DNA of 64,000 bases from Flavilitoribacter nigricans DSM 23189 = NBRC 102662 (GCF_002646595.1 NZ_PDUD01000045.1:44047-108046), one strand, 5' to 3'. Shown: positions 9,622 through 19,390, numbered from the stretch's first letter. Notes: generated from the sequence alone by a model not told the origin. A program made the numbers and translations.

Positions 9622-12600
9622 ATGCCATTTTACTGCTTCTTTCTATTGTTGCTAGCTTTATGCTTGAGCGGTTGCCACGCCAATCAGGAGGAGGAAACCT
9701 ATCCGAACCACTACTCTGTCAAAGCCGAAAAAATTACTCCGATCCCTTTTTATGTCACGCCAAACGGAGATACCGTAGATATCAGCCAACCGATCCGCGC
9801 AAAAATTTCCCTGGATACCAGTTATGCTTTATCAAAAAATGCTGTTCCCATTCTAGGTCAGCAGGTATCCCTACTGACCGCGAATAAGCAAGCAACCAGC
9901 TCTCCGGTCCGGATTGCCCCGGGGGCAGCACTTTCGGACATTTTGGTCCACGGCGATACTTTGCGCACACAAGAACAGGCGCTCCGTGGAAAAAAAATGA
10001 AGATCTCCAAATCCGCCTACCAGAAGCTGGACCCACCGGTCTTACTCGATAACACGGATCAGGCAATCCGTACGCTCGGCGCCGACCAGGGCCTACCCCC
10101 CAGGCCGCACCAGTTACAACTTAAGGATAACAAGGGCAATCTTTGGTTTACTTCCCCTTTGAGTATCAGCAGGTACGACGGCGTGTCCATGAGCGATTAT
10201 ATTTTGCCCAGCTCGGGGCTGAACGGGAACAAAACCCTGTTTCAGGATTCCCGGGGAAATATCTGGATCGGAACGCAAAACAAAATCATCCAATACAATG
10301 GAACGGATCTTACGGTATACGACAAATCCGACTTTGGAGACACCGAATTTGCCGAAGATCAGCGGGGAAATATCTGGTTCGCCAGCGGAGGCAGTCTGTC
10401 TTACCTTAAGGATTCTACACTTGTCCGGTTTACGGACCTGGATCAACACGGTCTTATTGCTAAAAAATTGTGGGCAGACACCCGGGGGCATATCTGGGTA
10501 TCCGCCCAAAGCCGGGCGCAGTCTGCATCCCCCACCCGGCAATATCTGCTTCTATACGACGGAAAAAATATCCGCAAAATCAGAGATAGCATTCCGCAGG
10601 TCACAAGTATGCCGTTTAGCAGTATCCAGGCGGATAATAAGGGAAATATCTGGATGCTGGGCGTTTGGCAGGAGCAAACCACCCTGGTGAAATACGATGG
10701 GACCTACTTTTATCAATACCAGGAAGTACCAGGTTTTGACCGCAACTCCCCGTCTGCCGATCAGCTCTTTTTAGCGGGGGAGGATCGCATGATCATCAAG
10801 CGCTCAGATGGAAAGCTGATCGATTTTGACGGCATGCACTTTGACCGGATCCATCTGGATACCTCAATTGCGGATATTAACGGAATCATCCTGGACGATG
10901 CCGGAAATAGATGGTTTACGGTCTCCGGCAATCCCAATCTCTATGTATACAGCGCCAAAAAATTCGAGTATTTTGATCAGACTGACATGCAGGAACTGGG
11001 AATGGCCGACCCCAATTCCTTCATGGACCGAAAAGGCCGCGTGTGGTGGAAAAACAGTAAGGCAACTCAGCAAAACGGTTGGTCCGTACTCTCGGGAGAT
11101 ACACTGACCAATCTCACTTTCCCGGAATCCATCAAAAATCCTTTCTGGTCAGACAGCGATGGAGGGATTTGGGATAAAGGGGAAAATGGAGTCAGCCGCT
11201 ATTCCAATGGATTGGTCGAAACTATTCCAAGCAGCGGAGCGGTAGAGCGGATTGCCGAGGATAATGCAGGCAACTTTTGGATACCAACCGCCGATCAGCA
11301 CCTGCATATGCTGACTGACACTGGTTTATTGACTACCACCTACGAACAGGACCTGTTCGAGAGCATCACGGGATATAATATGGACGGTATCCTGGTGGAC
11401 AGTCGGCAGCAATTTTGGACCATAGGAAAGCTCAATTCCAATATTGCCCGATTCGATGGTACCTACTGGACCTACTTTCGTTTCCCTACAACGGAAGAAA
11501 AAAGCCTGAAATTTAATGCCGCCATCGATCCCATTGAGGATAATGCCGGTAATATCTGGTTCATCCTCGGAAAACATGCCCTGCTCAAATACGATGGGGA
11601 AGCATTCTGGACCTATAACTTTGACCATCTTAGCGAGATCAGCACCTTCATCAAAGATGATAAGGGAAGGATCTGGCTGACGACTACAAACGATGGGATA
11701 GGCGTGTTTGACGGGCAGCAGCTACAGCTCTTTTCCCAAAGGGAGGGACTGCTGGACAATCAGGTATATTCCATTTATAAGGATTTTGATAACAGGATCT
11801 GGGTCACTTCCGTGAACGGCATCTCTATTGTTGAAGAAAAGAGCGCTCAAAACTTTGCCGTTCTGACCATTGGAAAAGCAGATGGACTGACCTCCAATTT
11901 TTTCCCATTGGATAAAACGATCTACTTTTCGGAAGACAAACAGAAAGCCTACATCAGGGCCCTTTCGGGTGTTGCTTTTTTGATTACCAAAGACCTGCAA
12001 AGCCCCGAATCGCCGCCCCGTGACCTAAGTTTATGCCAGATCGATATCAATCAGCAATTCATCGATTTTGGCCGATTGATCGAATACGAATCCATATTGG
12101 ATGAGTCCTACTCAGCAGTTCCCGAATTCCTGAATTATCCGAATAATTTATCCATTCCCCATTACCTGAATCATCTCACTTTTTACTTTACGGCGCACAA
12201 CTGGGAAGCCCCCCACAAGATCCGGTATAGCTTCAAAATAAAGGATATTGATCAGGATTGGAGTTTACCGCAAGCGGAACCAAGCATTGATTACCGCAAT
12301 CTGACCTACGGCCAACATACCCTTCTGGTAAGGGCAAAGAACGAACTGAACAGTTGGAGTGAGCCTTTTGCCTATCAATTCAGCGTACGTCCGCCGTGGT
12401 GGCGTAGCGGATGGGCCTATAGCCTTTATTGCCTGATCATCGGTACCGTCCTCTATTGGATATTCCATTACTTCCGGGCGAGGCTGAGGCTGCAAAATGC
12501 GCTGGCATTGGAACAACAGGAAGCCAAACGCCTGAAAGAGCTGGATACTTTCAAAAGCCGGTTGTATACGAATATCACCCACGAGTTCCGGACCCCGCTG

Positions 12601-14106
12601 ACGGTAATCCTGGGCATGACGGATCAAATTCAGGAGAACCCCAAAAGTTTTCTGGGAGAAGGCCTACATCTGATCAAGAATAATGGCCGTAACCTGCTGC
12701 GCCTCATCAATCAGATCCTCGATCTGTCAAAAATAGAGGACCAATCCTTTAGTCTGAAGCTGGAGCAGGACAATATCGTTGCTTACCTGAGCTACCTGAC
12801 CGAATCTTTTCGAACGTTTGTCAACAGCAAAAACCTGGCACTAGAATTTTCCTCCGATCTCGAATCGCTGATCATGGATTATGACCCCGAGCAGGTCAAA
12901 CAGGTGATGACCAATCTGCTGTCCAATGCCATCAAATTCACGCCTCCCGAGGGACTCATTCGTGTCGCCTTGTCCAGGGAACACGATCAGCTCCTCATTA
13001 AAGTTTCGGATACAGGTATCGGCATTTCGCAAAAAGATCTGCCCCAGATTTTCGACCGTTTCTACCAGGTCGATAATTCCGCTACCCGCAGAGAAGAAGG
13101 GACGGGCATCGGTTTGGCCCATACCCTCCAGTTGGTAAAGCTGATGGGCGGAAATATCGAGGTGGAAAGTCAGGTTGGTGAAGGAACCGCCTTTATTATT
13201 ACGCTACCCATTGCCCGCAATAGCCCCCTAGCACCTCATACGGACGAACGCCCGGCCATTCAACCGCCGACCAAAGCCGAATTCGAAGCAATTGAGGTGG
13301 AGACCAGCGCGGAGGAGGAAGACGCGAAAAAACGTCCCCAACTCTTGATCATTGAAGACAATCACGATGTGATCCGCTATCTGCAATCCTGTCTGGCGGA
13401 TAACTACCAGATCGTTGCGGCTTACAATGGTAAATCCGGGATAGAAAAAGCGCTGGAGAATATTCCGGATTTGATCATCAGTGATATCATGATGCCCGAA
13501 AAGGATGGCTTTGAAGTATGCGATGCTTTGAAAAATGACGAGCGGACCAGTCACATCCCGATAATCCTACTTACCGCCAAGGCAGATGAGCCCTCCCGGA
13601 TAAAGGGCTTGCGGCGGGGAGCCGATGCCTATCTGCTGAAACCTTTCAACAAAGAAGAACTGCTGGTTCGCGTAGCTGTGCTGGTAGAAAGACAACGAAA
13701 GTTAATTGCCTATTTCAGGAGTCTAATGACCGGTTCGGAAGCGCAAATTCCTGCCGGGCCGTTTGAATTAGAAGAGGAAGCGATCACTATTGAAAATGCT
13801 TTTCTACAGAAGATAAAGGATATCCTGGAAGAAAATTATCAGGATGAACAGTTTAACCTGCCTGAGCTGTGCCAGGAAGTCGGCATGAGCCGCTCCCAAT
13901 TATTTCGTAAACTGAAAGGAGTGATCGACCAGTCCCCGTCGCACTACATTCGTTCCTTCCGATTGGCCAAGGCAAAGTACCTGTTAGAGCATTCAGAATT
14001 TAATGTCAATGAGGTGACCTGGAAGACGGGTTTTTCCAATCCTTCTCATTTCTCAAAGATCTTTAAAAAAGAGTTTGGTATTTCCCCCAGCGACTTAAGC
14101 AAATGA
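9622..14106 (+). CDS. Hybrid two-component system protein (HTCS: propeller sensor, kinase, receiver, AraC-type HTH)
   Basis: This is a one-protein phosphorelay of 1494 residues. The N-terminus looks like a lipoprotein signal (LCLSGC, Cys18). About residues 140-790 hold repeated NIWF/GNIWI-type propeller blades (Reg_prop), then a Y_Y_Y domain. One membrane helix is at about 928-948 (YSLYCLIIGTVLYWIFHYF). Next come HisKA with His987 in THEFRTPLTV and a HATPase domain (NLLSNAIKF, GTGIGLAH). A receiver follows with phospho-acceptor Asp1288 in ISDIMMPEKDG. An AraC-type HTH closes the protein (about 1390-1494, RSQLFRKLKG, SHFSKIFKKEFG). HTCS proteins usually detect glycans and switch on nearby uptake genes, but no SusCD or glycosidase genes adjoin this one, so its target is unclear. 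It ends 14 bp from the convergent BatE-like gene. Confidence 0.95.
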   Translation: MPFYCFFLLLLALCLSGCHANQEEETYPNHYSVKAEKITPIPFYVTPNGDTVDISQPIRAKISLDTSYALSKNAVPILGQQVSLLTANKQATSSPVRIAPGAALSDILVHGDTLRTQEQALRGKKMKISKSAYQKLDPPVLLDNTDQAIRTLGADQGLPPRPHQLQLKDNKGNLWFTSPLSISRYDGVSMSDYILPSSGLNGNKTLFQDSRGNIWIGTQNKIIQYNGTDLTVYDKSDFGDTEFAEDQRGNIWFASGGSLSYLKDSTLVRFTDLDQHGLIAKKLWADTRGHIWVSAQSRAQSASPTRQYLLLYDGKNIRKIRDSIPQVTSMPFSSIQADNKGNIWMLGVWQEQTTLVKYDGTYFYQYQEVPGFDRNSPSADQLFLAGEDRMIIKRSDGKLIDFDGMHFDRIHLDTSIADINGIILDDAGNRWFTVSGNPNLYVYSAKKFEYFDQTDMQELGMADPNSFMDRKGRVWWKNSKATQQNGWSVLSGDTLTNLTFPESIKNPFWSDSDGGIWDKGENGVSRYSNGLVETIPSSGAVERIAEDNAGNFWIPTADQHLHMLTDTGLLTTTYEQDLFESITGYNMDGILVDSRQQFWTIGKLNSNIARFDGTYWTYFRFPTTEEKSLKFNAAIDPIEDNAGNIWFILGKHALLKYDGEAFWTYNFDHLSEISTFIKDDKGRIWLTTTNDGIGVFDGQQLQLFSQREGLLDNQVYSIYKDFDNRIWVTSVNGISIVEEKSAQNFAVLTIGKADGLTSNFFPLDKTIYFSEDKQKAYIRALSGVAFLITKDLQSPESPPRDLSLCQIDINQQFIDFGRLIEYESILDESYSAVPEFLNYPNNLSIPHYLNHLTFYFTAHNWEAPHKIRYSFKIKDIDQDWSLPQAEPSIDYRNLTYGQHTLLVRAKNELNSWSEPFAYQFSVRPPWWRSGWAYSLYCLIIGTVLYWIFHYFRARLRLQNALALEQQEAKRLKELDTFKSRLYTNITHEFRTPLTVILGMTDQIQENPKSFLGEGLHLIKNNGRNLLRLINQILDLSKIEDQSFSLKLEQDNIVAYLSYLTESFRTFVNSKNLALEFSSDLESLIMDYDPEQVKQVMTNLLSNAIKFTPPEGLIRVALSREHDQLLIKVSDTGIGISQKDLPQIFDRFYQVDNSATRREEGTGIGLAHTLQLVKLMGGNIEVESQVGEGTAFIITLPIARNSPLAPHTDERPAIQPPTKAEFEAIEVETSAEEEDAKKRPQLLIIEDNHDVIRYLQSCLADNYQIVAAYNGKSGIEKALENIPDLIISDIMMPEKDGFEVCDALKNDERTSHIPIILLTAKADEPSRIKGLRRGADAYLLKPFNKEELLVRVAVLVERQRKLIAYFRSLMTGSEAQIPAGPFELEEEAITIENAFLQKIKDILEENYQDEQFNLPELCQEVGMSRSQLFRKLKGVIDQSPSHYIRSFRLAKAKYLLEHSEFNVNEVTWKTGFSNPSHFSKIFKKEFGISPSDLSK

Positions 14107-14120
14107 CCGCCTGCTCGACA

Positions 14121-14921
14121 TCAGATCTCGGAAACCACTTCTACCGGTAACCAGCCGATCTCGCCGTTGGGCAGTCTCACCTTGTACCAGTCGGAAATGC
14201 GGTCCTGCAGATCAAGCTTGAGACCTTCGTGGATCGTCAGTACGACCTGACTGTCGGTGTCGGGTGCGAAATGCAGTTGCGCCTCCGGAGCAAGCAGGAT
14301 GGCTTCCTTGCTGTGAAGATCATAACTTTTCCGGCTGATGGCCAGGGCAAAAGGTAAAACGCAGAGTGCTAAAGCAATAATGCCCACCAGAAACCCCTGT
14401 TTCCGGCGCTTGCGCTCCTTGCCCATCAGCCACAAGAGAAAACCCGCAGCGCTGACCCAAAGTAAAAACAGTCCGAAGATCGTCCAGCCATTGGTACTCA
14501 GGCGGGAGCGCAGGCCACGCCACCACTGGCTCAGGAAGAAAGCGGGCAGCGGTTCCATTTCATCTACCTGCTGGCCGTAGGCCACTTCCAGGTTGTGTTT
14601 TATATCCTGATCTCCGGGAGCCAGTTGTTGCGCTTTTTCGTAGTGCAGGATGGCCTTGCCCAGTTGTTGGGTGCGGAAATAGGCATTGGCGAGATTATAG
14701 TGCAGGGCATCGGAAATAAATCCGTCCGCCAGTATCTTTTCGTAAGCTTCAATCGCCCGCTCGTAATTTTTATTGGCGTAGGCCGCATTGCCTTCTTCCA
14801 TGAGCTGATCCGGTTGGGCCCGGGCTGTCATCCCGGTAAACAGGAATAGAAAGATCAACAGTAAACTGACCGGGCTTAGCCGGCGAAGCCCTTTACAAGC
14901 GGTTGTATTCATGGTATACAT
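14121..14921 (-). CDS. BatE-like TPR/SH3 protein
   Basis: This 266-residue protein has a signal peptide or membrane anchor (about residues 15-36) and TPR repeats (about 38-125: EGNAAYANKNYERAIEAYEKIL, LHYNLANAYFRTQQLGKAILHYEKA). Two transmembrane helices follow (about 148-168 and 177-196), then a C-terminal SH3-like domain (LHFAPDTDSQVVLTIHEG, DWYKVRLPNGEIGWLP). This is the layout of BatE from the Bacteroides aerotolerance (batABCDE) cluster. The other bat genes are not next to it here; an OstA-like gene is 12 bp upstream. A second in-frame ATG (14912) is an equally good start. Its exact role is unknown. Confidence 0.8.
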   Translation of the reverse strand: MYTMNTTACKGLRRLSPVSLLLIFLFLFTGMTARAQPDQLMEEGNAAYANKNYERAIEAYEKILADGFISDALHYNLANAYFRTQQLGKAILHYEKAQQLAPGDQDIKHNLEVAYGQQVDEMEPLPAFFLSQWWRGLRSRLSTNGWTIFGLFLLWVSAAGFLLWLMGKERKRRKQGFLVGIIALALCVLPFALAISRKSYDLHSKEAILLAPEAQLHFAPDTDSQVVLTIHEGLKLDLQDRISDWYKVRLPNGEIGWLPVEVVSEI

Positions 14922-14933
14922 TGCGTTAATCGC

Positions 14934-16928
14934 CTATCGTTCTTTTTCTTCGGTAATCGGTTTTCTTTGTCCCCGGTCCAGCGTCTGCGGAGGTCCGTCT
15001 CCCGTGGGTGGGCCGCCCCGCCCCCTTGCCGGTATTAATTTAACGGCCGGAGCCGGCTCCGGGATCATCGATGCCGGGCGTTTTTTCTCTTCGGCAAAAA
15101 GATCCTCCCTGCCTTCGGGGCGGAAAGTCGTATCCCAGTTGAATCCCTTGATCTTGATCTCATTGTGATCAATCTGGGTCATGGGATAGGTATTGCCTTC
15201 CGGCTGAACCAGAAATTTGATCCGGTCGATCTCATTGTTCCCAAAATAGAGGATCATATCGCTACAGGCCGTTTTATTCACCCCGATATAGGCATCGCCC
15301 TCGTCGAGTGCGTAATAAACCGATTCGGCACTTCCCCGTACATCCATTACCCGGAGGTTTCCCTCCCGAAAACTTGCGGTAATATTTTTCCCTTTGATCT
15401 GGTTAAAATACAACTCGTCCGGCGAATTGATGATAAATGAATTCTGCTTGAGAAAGATCTTATCGATGCTCTGATCCGCCATCTGCATAAATATGGAATC
15501 AGCCGAAAATTGCGAAGTATCCGACCAGATCACGGGTGCCCGGAAAAAGCGGAACAGCGAATCTACCGTGCTGTAGGCCATGGAATCGCAGATCACCTGC
15601 AGATCACTTTTGAAGATCCGGACATCCTTGTAGGCCAGCAACAAGCGGCTGCTGTCGTTGGCAGCACTATCCGCCCGGGTGGAATACAGGGTATCCGAGG
15701 TCATGAACAGGGAATCACCCTCCATCAGCGAGATCAGCAACGGACGGCCCATTTTACCGCCGATCGCCTTGAGGTAACCGGTGGCCCGGTTGTACTCAGC
15801 TTCTTCACACACGATGGTCAGATTTGCCGAGGTATCCCGCCAGGTAACGTTGCCGATGGCGATCCCCAGTCCCAGTTCCTCGCGGTAGTCTACCTGATCG
15901 GCTTCCAGGATCTGCGGGGGATCACTGATGCGCGACCGCCCGCGGGTAGAGTAGGTATCCGCCCTGGCATCGTAGACAATTTCATCGGCTACAATATCCC
16001 GGGTTTCGTCCTTAAAGCGGGCGCTACCCGTCAGAAAGGTCTTTTCCGTTATTTCATTGTACAGGATCTCATCGGCCACGGCTACCCGTTCTCCTTCGCG
16101 AAAACGAGCGTTGCCATCCAGGGCATATTCTTTTTGATTGCCGTTGTAGCGGATCGTTTCCGCCGTGGCTTTCTGCTCTCCTTTTTCGTACTGGGCATTT
16201 TCGGTAAATTCCGCCATGTTATTCTCCGTATCGTAAAAACCGGCCTCGCAGTACACCCGGCTGCTGTCCGTACTGATCACGGTGGGTCCCAGGAATGTCA
16301 CCACATTGGTACTGGTATTGTACAGGAGTGTATCCGATCGCAAGCCGAACAATGAGTCTACCACCACCACACTATCCTTAAAGTAGGCCTCGCTGCGGTC
16401 GACGTAGTAGTAGCCCTTTTTACTCGTCAGCTGGGTTTCACCGTTCACGATGGTGGCCCCTTCGAAGTAAGTCGCTGTTTTAGTCCGGAGATTATAGGTC
16501 AGATGATTGGTAAAGAGTTTCTGTTCGGTCGTCACCAGGATCACATCTCCGTAGAGGTCTGCGATCCGCTCTACCCCATCGTAGTTCAGCGAATCCGAAA
16601 AAACGCTGAGAGAATCTCCCTGCTGAATGATCACATTGCCCTGGGCCAGTACACGGATATCATCCTCGATCAATGCCGAATCACAGTACATGAAGACACT
16701 GTCCTGGTGTAATTCCACATTGCCGATCAATTTCTGAAAAGTGCTTCCCTGCCGCTGGGAAAGTTCCAAAACATCAGCATGATCCACATCCACCGGCGTT
16801 TTGGCCGTATCCGGCTGCACCTGCTTGGGTTTAAAGATCGGCTGCTGGGGTCGCTGACCAAAAGCGGTCCCCACCATACTCCAGAGCAGCAAAGCCGAAA
16901 AGATCCACTTGAAATATTTCTTTGTCAT
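14934..16928 (-). CDS. OstA-like LPS-transport protein
   Basis: This 664-residue secreted protein has a clear signal peptide (WIFSALLLWSMVGTAFG). It is made of repeated beta-jellyroll segments typical of the LptA/OstA N-terminal family: QRQGSTFQKLIGNVELHQDSVFM-type strands recur, with phrases such as 'YCDSALIEDD', 'YNLRTKTATYFEG' and 'ADEIVYDARADTYSTRG' (quoted in parts). Such proteins form periplasmic bridges that carry lipopolysaccharide to the outer membrane. The C-terminal 60 residues are proline-rich and probably disordered. It is likely cotranscribed with the BatE-like gene. Its 5' leader carries a nested inverted repeat and a -7-like TACTTTTG (17047-17054). Confidence 0.85.
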   Translation of the reverse strand: MTKKYFKWIFSALLLWSMVGTAFGQRPQQPIFKPKQVQPDTAKTPVDVDHADVLELSQRQGSTFQKLIGNVELHQDSVFMYCDSALIEDDIRVLAQGNVIIQQGDSLSVFSDSLNYDGVERIADLYGDVILVTTEQKLFTNHLTYNLRTKTATYFEGATIVNGETQLTSKKGYYYVDRSEAYFKDSVVVVDSLFGLRSDTLLYNTSTNVVTFLGPTVISTDSSRVYCEAGFYDTENNMAEFTENAQYEKGEQKATAETIRYNGNQKEYALDGNARFREGERVAVADEILYNEITEKTFLTGSARFKDETRDIVADEIVYDARADTYSTRGRSRISDPPQILEADQVDYREELGLGIAIGNVTWRDTSANLTIVCEEAEYNRATGYLKAIGGKMGRPLLISLMEGDSLFMTSDTLYSTRADSAANDSSRLLLAYKDVRIFKSDLQVICDSMAYSTVDSLFRFFRAPVIWSDTSQFSADSIFMQMADQSIDKIFLKQNSFIINSPDELYFNQIKGKNITASFREGNLRVMDVRGSAESVYYALDEGDAYIGVNKTACSDMILYFGNNEIDRIKFLVQPEGNTYPMTQIDHNEIKIKGFNWDTTFRPEGREDLFAEEKKRPASMIPEPAPAVKLIPARGRGGPPTGDGPPQTLDRGQRKPITEEKER

Positions 16929-16991
16929 GCCATTTTGTGATTAATGGAAGTTAGGGCGTATTTCCAACAAAACGTCCCTGATATCCATCCT

Positions 16992-17054
16992 GTTAAGTCG
17001 CTTGAGCTGCTTAACCTTCCATTAACGGGATTTTATAAAACCCATGCAAAAGTA
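16992..17054 (-). promoter_or_regulatory. Candidate leader hairpin and -7 element for the OstA-like gene
   Basis: On the minus strand, TACTTTTG (17054-17047) matches TAnnTTTG. The untranslated leader that would follow contains GTTAAG/CTTAAC arms (16992-16997 and 17010-17015). A longer-range 10-bp inverted pair lies at 16941-16950 (TTAATGGAAG) and 17016-17025. No TTTG box at the right distance was found, so the promoter is weakly supported. The inverted repeats themselves are exact. Confidence 0.35.
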
Positions 17055-17143
17055 AGGGATATTAGCGACACTACGATGATCGGATGCCATCCCGGACATT
17101 GATTAAAAGTCAGGTTGGGGTTTGATGCGGCCCCTTTCCCACA

Positions 17144-18301
17144 TCAGACCAGCATCTCTCCGCCCCGTTCGCCCACCAGGCTACCGATGGCCACGCCCAT
17201 TCCGCCCATGCGTACGGCAACCACCACGTGATCGCTCAGTCTTTGGACGATTGGCTGTTTTTGAGTGCCGACCCCCATGATGCCGCTCCACCAACTGTCC
17301 ACCTCAACCGGCCGGTCCGGTAGAATGAGGCTGTGGAGCAGTTCCAGCAAGGCCCGGCGAATCGGCGGTGTCGTACCAAATTCGGTAGTCGTTTCTCCGG
17401 TCGGGTCGATATTGCGGCCACCACCCAGCAGGATCCGTCCGTCGATGTTACGAAAATAGTAGTATCCCCGGTCGTAGTGGAAGCAGGCGGCAAAGGGTAA
17501 ACCGGGCACCGGTTTGGTGATCAGCACCTGGTTGCGGGCCGGAGCTACGGCTAGGTCCGGGAGCAAACGAGCCGCAAAACCGTTGGTGGCGACCAGCACA
17601 TTTTCCGCCCGGAGGATCCATCCCAGCTCCGTCCGGACCTCCACGCCCTGAGCGCTGTCCTCCAGCCGGTCTACCCCCACTCCGTTGTAAATATCCACGC
17701 CCAGAATACGGGCCCGACTCAGCAAGGTGGCCATCATTTTTCCGGTATGGATCTGTCCCTCCGCCTGGTTGTGGATGAGTTGTTGCACGCCGGCAAAACC
17801 AAAATCGGCAAGTTTTTCTCCGGCCAGACGGTAGGTATCATCCCGTCCGGTCACCGAACTGAGCGCCCGGTTGTAGGTGTCCATCATATCCCGGCAGCTC
17901 TGAAAACGCTCGTTTTCACTTGCCCGGAATAGCTCGTAGCCGCCGTAGGGGCGGTAATCGATCGTGGCATCCCCCAGGCGTTCCCGCAGCCGGCGCAGAC
18001 CGCGGTATCGCTCTGCGGCCAGGGTGATCACTTCGTCCAGCGGCCTTTCGGATGCGTCATCGAGGAGTTCCGACAAACTGCCGAAACAGGCAAAGCCGGC
18101 ATTCCTGGTACTGGCCCCGATCGGCAGGGGGCCCCGCTCCAATACGACTACCCGGCGATCGGGCCGACGTTCTTTTAAATGGATCGCGGCACTCAGGCCC
18201 ACGATGCCGCTGCCGATGATGAGCGTTTCGATGTTGGAAAAAAAACTTTCTTTTTCCCAATAGCTGAGGGAATAGGACGGAAGAGCTGAGTTGTTACCCA
18301 T
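17144..18301 (-). CDS. FAD-dependent oxidoreductase (DAO/glycine-oxidase-like)
   Basis: This 385-residue flavoenzyme has an N-terminal Rossmann fold, GSGIVGLSAA (GxGxxG at residues 30-35), and the second-strand acidic residue in VVVLERGPLP. The ASTRNAGFA motif is typical of the D-amino-acid-oxidase (DAO) superfamily, and the C-terminus has the FAD-contact motif GGMGVAIGSLVGE. No signal peptide is evident and the enzyme is probably cytosolic. The best guess is oxidation of an amino acid or other amine; the substrate is unknown. It stands alone, divergent from the DUF4293 gene with 92 bp between starts. Confidence 0.88.
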   Translation of the reverse strand: MGNNSALPSYSLSYWEKESFFSNIETLIIGSGIVGLSAAIHLKERRPDRRVVVLERGPLPIGASTRNAGFACFGSLSELLDDASERPLDEVITLAAERYRGLRRLRERLGDATIDYRPYGGYELFRASENERFQSCRDMMDTYNRALSSVTGRDDTYRLAGEKLADFGFAGVQQLIHNQAEGQIHTGKMMATLLSRARILGVDIYNGVGVDRLEDSAQGVEVRTELGWILRAENVLVATNGFAARLLPDLAVAPARNQVLITKPVPGLPFAACFHYDRGYYYFRNIDGRILLGGGRNIDPTGETTTEFGTTPPIRRALLELLHSLILPDRPVEVDSWWSGIMGVGTQKQPIVQRLSDHVVVAVRMGGMGVAIGSLVGERGGEMLV

Positions 18302-18393
18302 GAGTGGAAAGTCATAAGTTCCCGGCTAACGAATTTTACAATTCTTGGCCTATCTTTGCCGGGTAAAAATATTGAAGAATTAAATTAAATCTG

Positions 18394-18825
18394 ATGATCC
18401 AAAGGATTCAAACGATCTTTTTAGCTTTAGCCACCATGGCTGCGGGCGGATTACTGGGTCTTCCCTTTGCTTCCACCCCGGAAGCAGAAGCCAATTCCAG
18501 CTTGTTTGCAGACCAGGTTTTCAACATTAACGACCACATGGTACTGCTGGTCACTTTCCTGCTGGCCGGCGTTTTCAGCCTGATTGCCATTTTCCTGTTC
18601 AAGAACAGGAAGCTACAGATGAACCTCAGTATCATGGCCATCATCGCCACCATTATCGGACTGGGTTTCGGCCTTTTCATTTTTCTGGGTGATCCCGAAC
18701 ACGGGGATGCCGGATTTGAGATCGGCAGCCTGATGCCGGTGTTGATCCTGATCTTTATCATTCTGGGCTGGCGCAGTATCAAAAAAGATGACAAACTGGT
18801 AAGATCCATGGACCGGCTTCGATAG
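18394..18825 (+). CDS. DUF4293 membrane protein
   Basis: This 143-residue integral membrane protein has four predicted helices (about residues 3-22, 47-69, 77-98 and 107-126). The opening MIQRIQTIFLALA is characteristic of DUF4293, a family restricted to Bacteroidota with no known function. A -7-like TATCTTTG sits at 18351-18358, about 35 bp before the ATG, without a clear TTTG partner. A strong bidirectional terminator follows at 18853-18889. Confidence 0.88.
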   Translation: MIQRIQTIFLALATMAAGGLLGLPFASTPEAEANSSLFADQVFNINDHMVLLVTFLLAGVFSLIAIFLFKNRKLQMNLSIMAIIATIIGLGFGLFIFLGDPEHGDAGFEIGSLMPVLILIFIILGWRSIKKDDKLVRSMDRLR

Positions 18826-18852
18826 CGGATTTCCTACCTACCGGTATATAAC

Positions 18853-18889
18853 AAAAAAAGGTCTTCTCGATAACAAGAAGACCTTTTTT
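18853..18889. terminator. Bidirectional intrinsic terminator
   Basis: The stem GGTCTTCT (18860-18867) pairs with AGAAGACC (18876-18883), with seven A before it and six T after it. It can therefore terminate both the DUF4293 gene on the plus strand and the ExbB/ExbD operon on the minus strand. Confidence 0.85.
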
Positions 18890-18919
18890 CGTTTTACTCG
18901 AAAGTGTTCAGTTCACAGA

Positions 18920-19390
18920 TTATTTTTCTGCTTTCTTCTTAGCCGAGTAGTTTACTTTAAGCTGTCCGGATTTACGAAGCTGGGTTTTGATATCAGAAAC
19001 GATACCCATGGTTACTTCGCCGTCGATCCGGAGAGAAGAAGTGATCCGATCCCGTTTGTTCTCGGGAAGTTTCACTTTATGTTTTTCTAAGAACAGCGGA
19101 ATATCCCGTACCGTAGCAAACTTATCTCCCAGCTGGAGACGGGGTTTGGTACCGTAAACGTTTTGATATTGCTGTGTTGGTTTTCCTACGTATAGATAGT
19201 TTACCAAAGATTTCTCTTCCAGCTTTGTTAATTCAGAAGCAAAAGGCGTTACCACTTTCACCTTCAGTTCAGCGTCCCGCAGTACGGTAACCACCATAAA
19301 GAAGAACAGCAACATGAAAATGATATCCGGCAACGAAGCCGTAGAAATAGCCGGTTTGGCCTTTCCTCTCTTTTTTGAAAATTTTGCCAT
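18920..19390 (-). CDS. exbD: ExbD/TolR-family biopolymer transport protein (second copy)
   Basis: This is a 156-residue ExbD-type protein with a short basic cytosolic N-terminus, one membrane helix (about residues 20-41, LPDIIFMLLFFFMVVTVL) containing the conserved pore Asp24, and a periplasmic C-terminal domain. With ExbB it would use the proton gradient to energise TonB-dependent transport, which fits a genome with SusC-type receptors. It is the last gene of the operon and is followed by a terminator. The tail is lysine-rich (SAKKKAEK). Confidence 0.9.
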   Translation of the reverse strand: MAKFSKKRGKAKPAISTASLPDIIFMLLFFFMVVTVLRDAELKVKVVTPFASELTKLEEKSLVNYLYVGKPTQQYQNVYGTKPRLQLGDKFATVRDIPLFLEKHKVKLPENKRDRITSSLRIDGEVTMGIVSDIKTQLRKSGQLKVNYSAKKKAEK

